A stretch of 64,000 nt of DNA, taken from assembly GCF_900113665.1 (NCBI RefSeq), contig NZ_FOQD01000015.1, forward strand, positions 1 to 64,000. Reading direction: 5' to 3'. How positions within the stretch are numbered: the stretch's first letter is position 1; each line of letters opens with the position of its first letter. A program made the position numbers and the translations under genes. Shown one piece after another: positions 54,896 through 63,912 of the stretch. The stretch is from Planctomicrobium piriforme (lineage in GTDB: Bacteria > Planctomycetota > Planctomycetia > Planctomycetales > Planctomycetaceae). The notes beneath the pieces were generated by a model. The model did no database searches, was not told the origin of the DNA, and saw only the letters and a list, made by a program, of their open reading frames with translations.

Positions 54896-54992
54896 ACTTG
54901 AGGCGTGAGGCTTGAGACTCGAGGAAAAAGGGGGTGTCACTCGAAGAATGCCACCCTTTCCTCACGCCTCAAGCCTCACCCCTCACGCCTCG
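54896..54992. repeat. Inverted heptad repeat (GAGGCGT/GAGGCTT type) containing a stop codon
   Basis: ACTTGAGGCGTGAGGCTTGA (54896 on) pairs with TCACGCCTCAAGCCTCACCC (to about 54992). The last codons of the PhoD-type gene (Glu-Ala-stop) are encoded in the repeat. Confidence 0.75.
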
Positions 54993-56545
54993 AAGGTCCG
55001 CTCCCAGAGTTTTTCGCCGGCGACGTTGTAGTGCCCCACGGTCAGTGCTCCCGTCTGGCCGTCGATGTCGATCTGGCCGAAAAACTGCAGGCCTTCGCTC
55101 GGCGGTCGGGCTGGTTTGAGCTTGTCGGGAATGCTCTTGAAAACCACCTGCGGCCCAAACGTGTTATCGAGAGGATTTGGACCGAACGTGCCGGCATGCA
55201 ACGGGCCGCTGACGAATTCCCAGAACGGCAGGAAGTCTTGAAACTGGGCCTTGTTCGGGTCGTAGTAGTGCGATGCCGCGTAATGGACGTCGGCAGTGAT
55301 CCAGATCGTGTTGCGGATGTTCTGCTCCCGCAGGTGCGTCAGCAGATCGACGAGTTCGAGCTCCCGACCGAGCGGAGGGCCGTTGCCATTCGCGATGTTC
55401 TCAAACGCCTTCGGGCCGTCGCCGCAAATGAGCCCCAGCGGCATGTCCGAGCAGATCACTTTCCAGGTGGCAGGCGACTCGCTCAAACGTTGCTTCAACC
55501 ATCGCAGTTGTTCCGGCCCCAGCAGCGCGGCATCGGTGCCGAGCGCAGTCTGATTGTTTGCGTTGTTCGGCCCGCGGTAACTCCGCATGTCGATGAAGAA
55601 CAGTTCGAGATCCGGACCATACGGCACAGTGCGGTAGATCTTCGCCCCAGGCCGGTGCTTGATGGGATGATACTCAAGAAACGCCGTGCGGCCCCGTGCG
55701 GCCAGTAGCGACGCACTCTTCACGCTGTAACGGTTATCTTCCAGCAGTTCGCCGGGATACCAATTGTTGAGCGTTTCGTGGTCGTCCCATTGCACGAGGA
55801 CTGGCACCGCTGCATGGAACGCGCGGAAATGTTCGTCGAGCCAGTTGTAGCGAAAGCAGCCGCGAAACTCGTCCAGGCTCTGGGCGACCTGACTCTTCTC
55901 AGGCGTCACGATGTTCCGCCATACGCTGCCGTCATCGAGTGTCAGCGATTCCACCAGCGGATTGTCGGCATAAATCGTGTCACCGCTGTGAACAAAGAAG
56001 TCAGGTTTTCGTTCGAGCATTGTGCGGTACATCCGCATCCCGCCGCGGGCCGGATCGATGCCGAAGCCCTGCCCTACGGTGTCGCCGGACCACAAAAAGC
56101 GAACCGCCTGACGCTTCAGCGGGGCGGTCCGAAGCAGGCCTGTCATCGGTTCGCTGAGAGCGCCCGGTTGTTCGAGCGAATCAAACCGAATGCGGTAATG
56201 AAAGATTTCGCCTGGCGTCAGGTCGTCGACCTGTATCTGACAGGTGTGATCGCTGTGCGGCAGGGCGTCTCCGCCATTGAGTCGCCGAACGACATTACGA
56301 AAGCTGTCATCGGTCGCCACTTCCACCTGCATCCGCGAGGGCCGATCAGCACGGCTCCAGAGGACTGCCGATGTGGGCGAAATCTCACCTGAGGCCACGC
56401 CGCATTCGATCCGGGGCCGCAGCGTCTCGGCTGTCACCTGTGCCGGCGCGCGTTGCGGCCACCCGGCCAATGCGCCGAGTCCGCTACTCGCAACGAGCCG
56501 ATTGAAGTCACGGCGACGGAGAGCGCCTGCGTTCTGTGATGGCAT
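54983..56545 (-). CDS. Tat-exported PhoD-type alkaline phosphatase
   Basis: 520 residues. Twin-arginine signal RRRDFNRLVASSGLGALAG, cleavage near APAQ. An N-terminal beta-sandwich PhoD_N domain (about 42-135) precedes the catalytic domain: SGDTVGQG, HSGDTIYADN (Asp-rich metal site), WDDHETLNNW, TADVHYAASHYYD and HAGTFGP. These are the metal ligands of PhoD phosphatases, which bind Fe and Ca and hydrolyse phosphomono- and diesters outside the cell. The C-terminal residues and stop lie in a heptad repeat, so the original end may have been altered. Confidence 0.9.
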   Translation of the reverse strand: MPSQNAGALRRRDFNRLVASSGLGALAGWPQRAPAQVTAETLRPRIECGVASGEISPTSAVLWSRADRPSRMQVEVATDDSFRNVVRRLNGGDALPHSDHTCQIQVDDLTPGEIFHYRIRFDSLEQPGALSEPMTGLLRTAPLKRQAVRFLWSGDTVGQGFGIDPARGGMRMYRTMLERKPDFFVHSGDTIYADNPLVESLTLDDGSVWRNIVTPEKSQVAQSLDEFRGCFRYNWLDEHFRAFHAAVPVLVQWDDHETLNNWYPGELLEDNRYSVKSASLLAARGRTAFLEYHPIKHRPGAKIYRTVPYGPDLELFFIDMRSYRGPNNANNQTALGTDAALLGPEQLRWLKQRLSESPATWKVICSDMPLGLICGDGPKAFENIANGNGPPLGRELELVDLLTHLREQNIRNTIWITADVHYAASHYYDPNKAQFQDFLPFWEFVSGPLHAGTFGPNPLDNTFGPQVVFKSIPDKLKPARPPSEGLQFFGQIDIDGQTGALTVGHYNVAGEKLWERTFEA

Positions 56546-56684
56546 GTCGAGTTTTCCGTTCGAGTCACGAAACAGAAAGGGATTCGGAATTGGCCTGCCC
56601 GGTCTGTTAATGTACCGTCTTTAGCAAACATGTGCGGTACGAGAGCGTGCAGCTTTCTGGCCGCCTCGAAACAAGAGCGGATTC

Positions 56685-57614
56685 ATGCAGCGGCTGCGAG
56701 GTTTCTCCGACAACTCCCCATCACAGCCTGGCTGGCTGTCGATCGGGAATTTTGACGGGGTGCATCGCGGGCATCAGGCCATCATTCAAACGCTGATTGC
56801 CCAGGCACGACGACAAAAGGTCGCCGCGGTCGTGCTCACCTTCGAGCCGCATCCCGCCGCCCTGCTTCACCCCGAGCGCCTTCCCCCACGACTGACCACG
56901 CCTGACCAGAAGGCGGATCTGCTGGCAGAGTTGGGCGTCGACGTGCTGATCGAATATCCCACCGACTGGGATTTGCTGCGTCTCACCCCGCGGCAATTCT
57001 TTGACCAGATTGTCGTCGACCGAATTCAGGCGACCGGACTGGTCGAAGGGCCGAATTTCTATTTTGGACAGGCTCGGGCCGGAAACGTGACGGTGCTCGA
57101 CGAGTTCTGTCGCTCGACCGGGAGAAGCTTGATCGTCGTCCCCCCGACCCTGCTGAATGACGAAATTGTCTCGTCCAGCCTTGTCCGGCAAGCCCTGACC
57201 AAAGGGAACATCCCCTTTGCGAATGAGCTTTTAAATCGGCGTTACGCCATTTCCGGAGTCGTTTCCGAAGGGGCACAACGGGGTCGAACGCTCGGTTTTC
57301 CGACTGCCAATCTGGAACAGATTCCCACGCTGCTGCCGGCGGAAGGGGTCTATGCAACCTGGTGCCGACTGCCGCAAGGGAGCTTTCCTGCCGCGGTGAA
57401 TATCGGCCCGAATCCGACGTTTGCGGAGATGCGGTCGAAGGTGGAAGCCCATCTGATCGGGTATTCCGGAGATCTCTACGGCCAGAAAATACTGCTGGAA
57501 TTCGTCGCCCGCCTGCGCGACCTACGACCGTTTGCGTCAGTCGCCGAGCTGCAAGAACAGATCACCAAAGACGTTGCAACCACAAAACACGTCTGCAACC
57601 AGGCTCCAGCGTAG
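56685..57614 (+). CDS. ribF: Bifunctional riboflavin kinase / FAD synthetase
   Basis: 309 residues. N-terminal FAD synthetase (adenylyltransferase) with SIGNFDGVHRGHQAII, and the Arg/His-rich FEPHPAAL; middle KSFS-like VEGPNFYFGQARAGN. C-terminal riboflavin kinase with NRRYAISGVVSEGAQRGRTLGFPTANL and AAVNIGPNPTF. It converts riboflavin to FMN and then FAD. Length is normal. The start ATG at 56685 is preceded by AGCGGATT with little ribosome-binding match. Confidence 0.95.
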   Translation: MQRLRGFSDNSPSQPGWLSIGNFDGVHRGHQAIIQTLIAQARRQKVAAVVLTFEPHPAALLHPERLPPRLTTPDQKADLLAELGVDVLIEYPTDWDLLRLTPRQFFDQIVVDRIQATGLVEGPNFYFGQARAGNVTVLDEFCRSTGRSLIVVPPTLLNDEIVSSSLVRQALTKGNIPFANELLNRRYAISGVVSEGAQRGRTLGFPTANLEQIPTLLPAEGVYATWCRLPQGSFPAAVNIGPNPTFAEMRSKVEAHLIGYSGDLYGQKILLEFVARLRDLRPFASVAELQEQITKDVATTKHVCNQAPA

Positions 57615-57818
57615 TCCGACGGCTTGTATGGAATTCATTCGCGAGGTTCCTTACACTTTTCGATCCTTGTCGACTTCCGCGACGGAAGAGCCGATCTGAG
57701 TGTGCTTTCGCGTGTGGACGGCCCGAATCAGGCCGAAAGCCCAGACACCCGGCATGAGGTTCTCCGAGCGAATGCCTGGCCGTTTCTGGTCAGACTGATT
57801 GAATAACAGGTGAGAAAA

Positions 57819-57989
57819 ATGGACCGTTCCAAGACGATCGTGGATGTGAAACTGGCCCTCGCGGAAAAGTGCGAACGGCTTTCGAAGCTCTCCGGCAGCC
57901 GCCCCCGCCGTGCGACCCTGGCGCATCAGGCACTGAAGTACCGTCGGCAGGCCGAACAACTCGGTCTGGCCCTCAAGAACAAGAAGTAG
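57819..57989 (+). CDS. Small basic protein (56 residues)
   Basis: ATG at 57819 with AGGTGAG 5-8 bases upstream, and a clear downstream stop at 57987-57989. The protein is Lys/Arg/Leu-rich: MDRSKTIVDVKLALAEKCER, then SGSRPRRATLAHQALKYRRQAEQL. It is largely helical. Too short to assign. It lies 204 bp after ribF and 36 bp before the RidA gene, so it may share a transcript with the latter. Confidence 0.6.
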   Translation: MDRSKTIVDVKLALAEKCERLSKLSGSRPRRATLAHQALKYRRQAEQLGLALKNKK

Positions 57990-58025
57990 TCTCGCTTACC
58001 GCCTCGCCTGGTCGGACATCGCCCC

Positions 58026-58487
58026 ATGTCGGTCGAATCACAGCTCGCGAATCTCGATTTGCGCCTCCCTGAGGCGCCAAAACCGGTTGCGGCGTATGTT
58101 CCCTGCGTGCGGACTGGCAATCTGGTGTACGTCAGCGGCCAGTTGCCGATGACCGGCGGGCAGTTGCTCGCGACGGGTCCTGTTCCCTCGAAAGTGGATG
58201 TGGAACAGGCCCAGACCGCTGCCGCTCAGTGCGTGCTCAACGGCCTGGCGATTGCCAAGGCCGAACTCGGCGGCGACCTCGAACGCATTCAGCGCGTGGT
58301 CCGTGTCGGGGTCTTCGTGCAGTCGGATGACGGCTTCGCCCAGCAGCCGCAAGTGGCCAATGGCGCCAGCGAACTGCTGCAAAAGATTTTTGGCGACAAG
58401 GGCAAGCATGCCCGCGCCGCAGTCGGGGTCAACGCCCTGCCGCTGAACGCCAGCGTCGAGGTCGAGTTCCTCTTCGAAGTGACCTGA
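58026..58487 (+). CDS. RidA-family enamine/imine deaminase
   Basis: 153 residues, slightly longer than the usual 125-130. Trimeric chorismate-mutase-like fold of the YjgF/RidA family: YVPCVRTGNLVYVSGQLPMTGG, AAAQCVLNGLAIAKAELG and ARAAVGVNALPLNASVEVEFLFEV. Arg105 of classical RidA corresponds to the Arg in KHARAAVGV; the N-terminus has an extra 20 residues. It clears reactive 2-aminoacrylate-type enamines; the subgroup with the AAVGVxxLP motif may differ in specificity. Confidence 0.9.
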   Translation: MSVESQLANLDLRLPEAPKPVAAYVPCVRTGNLVYVSGQLPMTGGQLLATGPVPSKVDVEQAQTAAAQCVLNGLAIAKAELGGDLERIQRVVRVGVFVQSDDGFAQQPQVANGASELLQKIFGDKGKHARAAVGVNALPLNASVEVEFLFEVT

Positions 58488-58688
58488 GCAGCCTGCCTCG
58501 TGACCCACAGCAGCAGATGTTGAGCTGCCGCCATCTCTCTGCAACAAGATGTTGTATACGCGAACTGCAATCAGTCTTGATTGCACAAAAGAGCTGAATC
58601 GACGCTGACCGAAACCACGCCTTCTCGGCGCGCAGCGCCATCGACACATGATGTCTGATTCAGAGTTCCGGAACAGAATGTTCCGAAC

Positions 58689-58910
58689 TTACCATGAGCC
58701 AATCGACAGCAGGTTGTCCGCCATCGGTCCGTCACTGCGAGGATCATCGCTCAGCAAATCATCACTGCTGAAACCGTCGCACCAGCCGCCGTCATCCTGA
58801 CCATCAATCTGCACGCACAGCTCATCGCCGTCGATTTCCAGCAGAGTCACCTTGTACTGACCAACCTGAAGAGTTTGACCGACGCGCAATTCGATGAGAT
58901 GCTCTTGCAC
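58689..58910 (-). CDS. Small acidic protein with CsrA-like beta pattern
   Basis: 73 residues from a GTG at 58910 with GGAG 7-8 bases upstream; a longer frame to 59096 is possible but less convincing. ELRVGQTLQVGQYKVTLLEIDGDELCVQIDGQDDGGW has the alternating strand pattern of small FHA-like or CsrA-like beta proteins, then an Asp/Ser-rich tail. CsrA-like Arg residues (R44 region) are not clearly conserved, so the assignment is weak. Confidence 0.4.
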   Translation of the reverse strand: MQEHLIELRVGQTLQVGQYKVTLLEIDGDELCVQIDGQDDGGWCDGFSSDDLLSDDPRSDGPMADNLLSIGSW

Positions 58911-59099
58911 CACGTCTCTCCGAGAAGACAGACAAGCCAAGTCGGGATCGCAATCGATGTTCGACCCCAGATTTGATTGGAAGATCGAACTATAACAACG
59001 GACTTCGTATCTCGCCAACTGAAAATTCGTCGACTTGATGCTTCGCTTGCGCAAGACCGCAACTTCGCAGACACAAGCCGCCAAGAACCCCTGCACTAT

Positions 59100-60617
59100 T
59101 CATTCATCCCGCGCGATCTTCAAACAGGTCAGTGCATCTTCGCAGCGCAGATACAACAGGCCGCGAGACAACACCGGCGCTGTCCAGCTTGGATACTTCA
59201 TCCCAGGCGCAGCGTAACGGCTGATCTCTTCCCACTTGTCTGTCCTTGCAGACAGCAGTGCGAGCGTCCCTCGTTCTGCCAGGACAATGAACTTGCCATC
59301 AGCAAGGATCGCGGAACCTCTTCCATACATCGGCCACGGGATCTTCTCGCCGGTCTGCGCATCGATCACCTCGCCCGACGGACTCGTCTGCAAGTCGGCC
59401 TCGCGCTCCCAGCCGGTCGACTGCCACTTCACCTTCCCGGTCGCCGCATCAACGCATTGCAAGACCCCTTCGTTCTCATGCCGTCCGCTGAAGCCGAAGT
59501 AACAGCCGTCGAAAAACAACGATGTCGACCAGTGCGTCGAGAGCGCGCGTGGATCGCGCCACAACTCTTTGACTTCCTTGCCTGAGGGAGCCACCTGCAG
59601 GCACGCGGAACCAACCCGATAGGCCGCGCCCAAGAGAATCGTGTCGCCCACCACGACCGGCTGCGCGGCGTTCACCGACTCATGCGTGCGCGAGCGAAAC
59701 CAGTAATGAAAGTTTTCAGCGCCGGTCTCGGGATCGACAGACAACAAGCCCTGCCGCAACAGACACAAGATGTGTCGTCGGCCATGAAATGTCGCGGCCT
59801 GCGGTGACGAATAGCTCACGACCATCTCATCGCCGGTCCACTCATACTTCGGCTCGGAATCCCAACCGGTCGCGGCGCCATTCCAGGTGGATTTCCCGCC
59901 GTTTTGCCAGAGGATCTTGCCCGTCGCCGCCTCAAACGCGACGAGCGCCGAGTTCGGCTGTCCTCCCACCGCGACGATGAGGTTGTTCCCTTCCAGAATG
60001 GGAGTCGCTCCGACGCCAAAGAACGCCTCAGGGATCTTGAACTCCCGCTGCAGATCGAGCTGCCACACGAGTTTGCCGGTCTCCAGTGCCAGACACAGCA
60101 GCTTCCCCCCAGCGCCCAGCGTGAAGCAGTATGGAGAACTCAACAGCGGCGTGCAGCGCGGGCCGTTGTTGTACCCATACGGATCTTGAAAGCGGCTGAC
60201 ATCGGCATGCTTCCACAGCGTTTCACCTGAGACGGCATCCATGCACTCCACGATCTCTTCATTCCCCAGCCGATGATGCAGCACCAGCCGTCGGCCCAGC
60301 ACGCTCGGCGCGCTGTAACCAGTGCCCACTTTTTTCTGCCACAACAGCGGCGGGCCTTCTTTGGGCCAGGACTCCAGCAAACCCGTTTCAGTCGAAGTGC
60401 CATCGTGCTGCGGGCCGAGAAAACAGGGCCAGTCGGTTCCGGCCCTTTCGACAACACCTCCATCCGGCTTCTGCGCCAGCACCACGCGGCCAGGTTCATC
60501 GCTCGCATCGGCCTTCATCGGCGGCTGTGGCTGCTTCGCACACGAAGGCAGCAAGCAAAGCAGACACAGCCAACAGGCATGCCGCTTCAGCTTTGAAGAA
60601 AGACTGTCAGTCTGCAT
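59100..60617 (-). CDS. PQQ-type beta-propeller lipoprotein
   Basis: About 505 residues from the ATG at 60617 (a start at 60656 is possible). Lipoprotein signal ending LLPSCAKQ. The main part is a beta propeller of repeated ATGKxxWxxxxx and GxxxxLDxxTG-like blades (AVSGETLWKHADVSRF, LETGKLVWQLDLQ, AATGKILWQNGGKS, AATGKVKWQSTGW). Such proteins bind PQQ or act as scaffolds (BamB-like); the planctomycete versions are mostly unassigned. It is convergent with the RidA-region small gene and probably part of outer-membrane-associated function. Confidence 0.85.
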   Translation of the reverse strand: MQTDSLSSKLKRHACWLCLLCLLPSCAKQPQPPMKADASDEPGRVVLAQKPDGGVVERAGTDWPCFLGPQHDGTSTETGLLESWPKEGPPLLWQKKVGTGYSAPSVLGRRLVLHHRLGNEEIVECMDAVSGETLWKHADVSRFQDPYGYNNGPRCTPLLSSPYCFTLGAGGKLLCLALETGKLVWQLDLQREFKIPEAFFGVGATPILEGNNLIVAVGGQPNSALVAFEAATGKILWQNGGKSTWNGAATGWDSEPKYEWTGDEMVVSYSSPQAATFHGRRHILCLLRQGLLSVDPETGAENFHYWFRSRTHESVNAAQPVVVGDTILLGAAYRVGSACLQVAPSGKEVKELWRDPRALSTHWSTSLFFDGCYFGFSGRHENEGVLQCVDAATGKVKWQSTGWEREADLQTSPSGEVIDAQTGEKIPWPMYGRGSAILADGKFIVLAERGTLALLSARTDKWEEISRYAAPGMKYPSWTAPVLSRGLLYLRCEDALTCLKIARDE

Positions 60618-60839
60618 GCGCTGTGCTTTCAAGAAAACTTCTGCCCATCGGCGCACAACTCAGGCGTGTGTCGCGCATATTTTTGATTGCTTCTGATCCA
60701 TCCCTGCACGTCAGCAGCGACGTGTGGTTCGCGTTGACGATTGGAACGGCCAAAATGCCGCTTTGCAAGGTGCGCCGGTTGAGCAGGCGCCCACCCTCTG
60801 GTACGTTTCCCTCGTCGAATCGCCCCGCAGGATCAGATC

Positions 60840-61922
60840 ATGAGCGTACGCAGCGGCATCATTGGACTCGGCTTCATGGGCATGACCCACTTTGAAGCCT
60901 ACCGTCAGGTTCAAGGCGGACAAGTCGCGGCCATCGCCACCCGCAATGCCCGCAAACTGGCCGGCGACTGGTCTGACATTCAAGGCAACTTCGGCCCCCG
61001 CGGCAGTGCTGAAACGGACCTCACTGGCGTCAAAACGTATCTCGAATACCGCGATCTGCTCAACGATCCCGACATCGATCTCGTGCATGTCTGTCTCCCG
61101 ACTGATCAGCATGAATCGGTGACTCTCGAAGCCCTCGCCGCAGGCAAGCATGTGCTGGTCGAGAAGCCGATCGCGATTGAACTCGAGGCCGCCGACCGAT
61201 TGCTCAACGCGGCGACGAAAGCGAACCGTCTGTTGATGGTGGCGCATGTACTCCCCTTCTTCCCCGAGTTCCGCTGGGCCTGCGAACAGATTCACAGCGG
61301 GAAGTACGGTCAGCTCAAAGGCGCGGCGCTGCGACGCGTCATCGCGCCCCCGGAATGGTCGGCCGACATCAGCGACTTCCGCAAACTCGGCGGCTGGGGA
61401 ATCGACCTCCATATTCATGACAACCACTATCTCGGCCTGCTCTGCGGCACGCCTCGCAGCGTCTTCTCGCGAGGGCTGCTGAAGGAAGGGTTCGTCAATC
61501 ACGTCAGCACACAGTATGTGTACGACAACCCGGACCTCACGGTCAGTTGCATCAGCGGGGGTATTGCGGCCCCTGACCTGAAGTTTGCCCAGAGTTTCGA
61601 ATTCCTCCTCGATGACGCCACGATTCAGTTCGACGCCGGCACCTATGGCGACCAATGGGTCGTGAATCGACCGCTGACGTTGATCTCCCGCGAACACGGG
61701 GTCGAAACGCCGCAGCCCGGCGGCGGCAGTACATGGTGTGCCGCATTTACCGAAGAAATTCAAGCCGCGGTGTCAGCCGTCTCCTCAGGCAAGGTGCCGC
61801 TCGCACTTTCGGCGACGCTGGCGACGGACGCACTCAAAATCTGTTACGCCGAGGCGGAAAGCATTCGCCGGGGCTGTGCAATCGATGTCTCGACACTGAA
61901 ACCGGCTGTTCTCCAGGGCTGA
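60840..61922 (+). CDS. Gfo/Idh/MocA family oxidoreductase
   Basis: 360 residues, cytoplasmic. ATG at 60840 with AGGA 7-10 bases upstream. Rossmann motif GIIGLGFMGMTHFEAY, EKP motif (LVEKPIAIEL), then GGWGIDLHIHDNHYLGLL, with a His/Asp pair in the expected active site. The DxHIHDN pattern is seen in glucose-fructose-type and inositol-type enzymes; the substrate is unknown. Independent transcription unit. Confidence 0.92.
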   Translation: MSVRSGIIGLGFMGMTHFEAYRQVQGGQVAAIATRNARKLAGDWSDIQGNFGPRGSAETDLTGVKTYLEYRDLLNDPDIDLVHVCLPTDQHESVTLEALAAGKHVLVEKPIAIELEAADRLLNAATKANRLLMVAHVLPFFPEFRWACEQIHSGKYGQLKGAALRRVIAPPEWSADISDFRKLGGWGIDLHIHDNHYLGLLCGTPRSVFSRGLLKEGFVNHVSTQYVYDNPDLTVSCISGGIAAPDLKFAQSFEFLLDDATIQFDAGTYGDQWVVNRPLTLISREHGVETPQPGGGSTWCAAFTEEIQAAVSAVSSGKVPLALSATLATDALKICYAEAESIRRGCAIDVSTLKPAVLQG

Positions 61923-62005
61923 CACTTGGCATCATGTTGCCAGACGAACGCCGTTCGCTCCCGGCTGTCTGACATATTGATTCCATCAGCACCTGTTCCG
62001 CCTCC

Positions 62006-63829
62006 ATGAAACGAACCGTCCCGCTTCTGATCACCGGCCTCAGCGGACTGGTTCTGGTCGTCTCATCGTTCATCCCTGCGTTCCAGAACGCCGGTGAAGA
62101 AGTAGCCATCTGGTTCGACATTCTCGCCGCGATCGCCTTCGTGCTGGGAGGCGGCAATCTCCTCAAGCTCCATTTGCAGCACATCAGCGACCGCGAAGAG
62201 GGCTGGGGCTATTCGGGCGTCACGCTGGTCTTCTTCGTCGCCACGCTCTTGTTCGGACTCATCAAACTCGGCTCGCCCCCAGAGGCTAGCGTCGAAGCCT
62301 TCGGCGAATCGTTCGTGCCCTATCCTCTTGCGAGCCTGCCCGAGTTCCGCGTCCCAGGTGCTATTCCACCCCGCGCCGATGGCGCACTCGTCCCCAAATC
62401 TGTCCGGCTGCAACTCCGCGAGGAAGCCGGTAACGTCGTCTTTCAAGGCTGGATGCAGAAAGCCCAACGCGATGACCTGGCTGGCTATCAGGACTTGCAG
62501 GAATGGAAGTGCCTTGTCGAGAAGCTTTACGCACTCGCCCGGCCGCCCGAACAGCTGCGAGGAAAGCTGCGCTACGATCCCGATCAGAGGGTGCTGGCTT
62601 TCACAGGCTTCATGACCCCAGAAAACCGACAGGCATTGCTCTCCATTCTGCCAGCTTCAGAAGAGACGACATTGCTGGTCGACCGGCTGTCGGCCCTGGC
62701 CACCAAGCCGACCGCGAGTCCGGTGGTCAATGTCCCTCCCGGGTTCCAGATTCCTCCGACCGCGAGCCAGTTCATTTCACTGCGTGAGAACGTCCTGGAG
62801 ATTCGCGGGCCAATGACAGTACCCCAGCGAGAGGAGATTGTCGGCCCATGGTCGAATGCACCAGTCGCGCGACCGCTCCCACCCGCAGCGCGACAGCAGT
62901 TGCTCACAGAACTCTCACAATCCGGCCCCATCACCGAGAACCAGCAAACCGCCTTCACTGCTTACTTCGATGCTGTCTGGAATGCGGAGCAATTGATCAC
63001 AGCGGTCAACCTGGCCGGTGTCCAGGATCCAAAAGAGAAGACCGCTTGCGAACTGCTGTCGGAACTGCAGGCTGGCGTGCCTGAACCAGAACTGACAACT
63101 CCGGCTCCCCCGCCAGTCACATTGAACGATGCGCAGAAGGCTGCGATCAAAGCCTATACGGCCTCCACGACGCAGACCGAAGCCGAACTGCTCGCCAGTC
63201 TCACCGCTGCCAGTCCGCTGACGGCCGCACAGACAGAAGCCGTGACGACGTTCTTCAAAGAACTGCCGACGCTGGCCGATCAACGCCGCGGGCTCTGCTT
63301 TCGACTCCTCGAAACCGGCCCGTTGACGACGGCGCAGATCAACTTCCTGCTCGATCCTGCCCGTCAGCAATTTGCCTGGCGGCACTCGGTGGGCGAGTTG
63401 TTTGTCGCAGCCCATCAGGTGAAGTACCCGTGGTCAGGCGATTACACCGCTCAGGGAACGCCGTTCTGGTGGCTGTACGAATACCTGTTCCAGCCGCTGC
63501 TGACGACGACGTTTGCCGTGCTGGCGTTCTATGTCGCCTCGGCCGCGTTTCGGGCCTTCCGCGCCAAGAACCTTGAAGCAATCCTGCTACTGGGAACGGC
63601 CTTCCTGATCCTGCTGGGCCGCACGTCCGCCGGGCCGCTCCTGACCAGTTGGCTGCCGCCCTCGCTCGCGTTCCTGAAGATGGACAACCTGATGGTCTAC
63701 ATCATGTCGATCTTCAACACCGCCGGAAACCGCGCAATTATGATCGGCATCGCCCTGGGCACCGTCTCAACCAGCCTCCGCGTGCTGCTGGGAGTGGATC
63801 GGTCTTATCTGGGGTCAGGGAAAGATTGA
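62006..63829 (+). CDS. Large membrane protein with extended soluble middle
   Basis: 607 residues. Three N-terminal membrane helices (about 5-30, 36-55, 70-90), then a 350-residue hydrophilic region (about 100-460) with repeats of Ala/Thr-rich helical segments (SQSGPITENQQTAFTAYF; SPLTAAQTEAVTTFF), followed by three C-terminal membrane helices (about 490-590). No known domain recognised. The soluble middle may be extracytoplasmic. Alternating ENRQALLSILPASEETTLLVDRL and DAQKAAIKAYTASTTQTEAEL segments hint at internal duplication. Confidence 0.75.
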   Translation: MKRTVPLLITGLSGLVLVVSSFIPAFQNAGEEVAIWFDILAAIAFVLGGGNLLKLHLQHISDREEGWGYSGVTLVFFVATLLFGLIKLGSPPEASVEAFGESFVPYPLASLPEFRVPGAIPPRADGALVPKSVRLQLREEAGNVVFQGWMQKAQRDDLAGYQDLQEWKCLVEKLYALARPPEQLRGKLRYDPDQRVLAFTGFMTPENRQALLSILPASEETTLLVDRLSALATKPTASPVVNVPPGFQIPPTASQFISLRENVLEIRGPMTVPQREEIVGPWSNAPVARPLPPAARQQLLTELSQSGPITENQQTAFTAYFDAVWNAEQLITAVNLAGVQDPKEKTACELLSELQAGVPEPELTTPAPPPVTLNDAQKAAIKAYTASTTQTEAELLASLTAASPLTAAQTEAVTTFFKELPTLADQRRGLCFRLLETGPLTTAQINFLLDPARQQFAWRHSVGELFVAAHQVKYPWSGDYTAQGTPFWWLYEYLFQPLLTTTFAVLAFYVASAAFRAFRAKNLEAILLLGTAFLILLGRTSAGPLLTSWLPPSLAFLKMDNLMVYIMSIFNTAGNRAIMIGIALGTVSTSLRVLLGVDRSYLGSGKD

Positions 63830-63831
63830 TA

Positions 63832-63912
63832 AATCGTTGAGCGATGAGGGTTGAGCGTTGAGCGAGAAATTGATTTCCCTCATCCCTGACCTCTGGCCCC
63901 TGACCCCTCAAC
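63832..63912. repeat. Inverted heptad repeat, GTTGAGC type, containing a stop codon
   Basis: ATCGTTGAGCGATGAGGGTT (63832 on) opposes CCCTCATCCCTGACCTC...CCCCTCAAC (to about 63912). The TGA stop of the right-edge gene (63910-63908, minus) lies in this repeat. Confidence 0.7.

Noticed and set aside
58911..59096. Upstream extension of the small acidic gene to a GTG at 59096
   Set aside because: The extension is Cys/Arg-rich, unlike the rest, and the GTG at 58910 has a better ribosome binding site.
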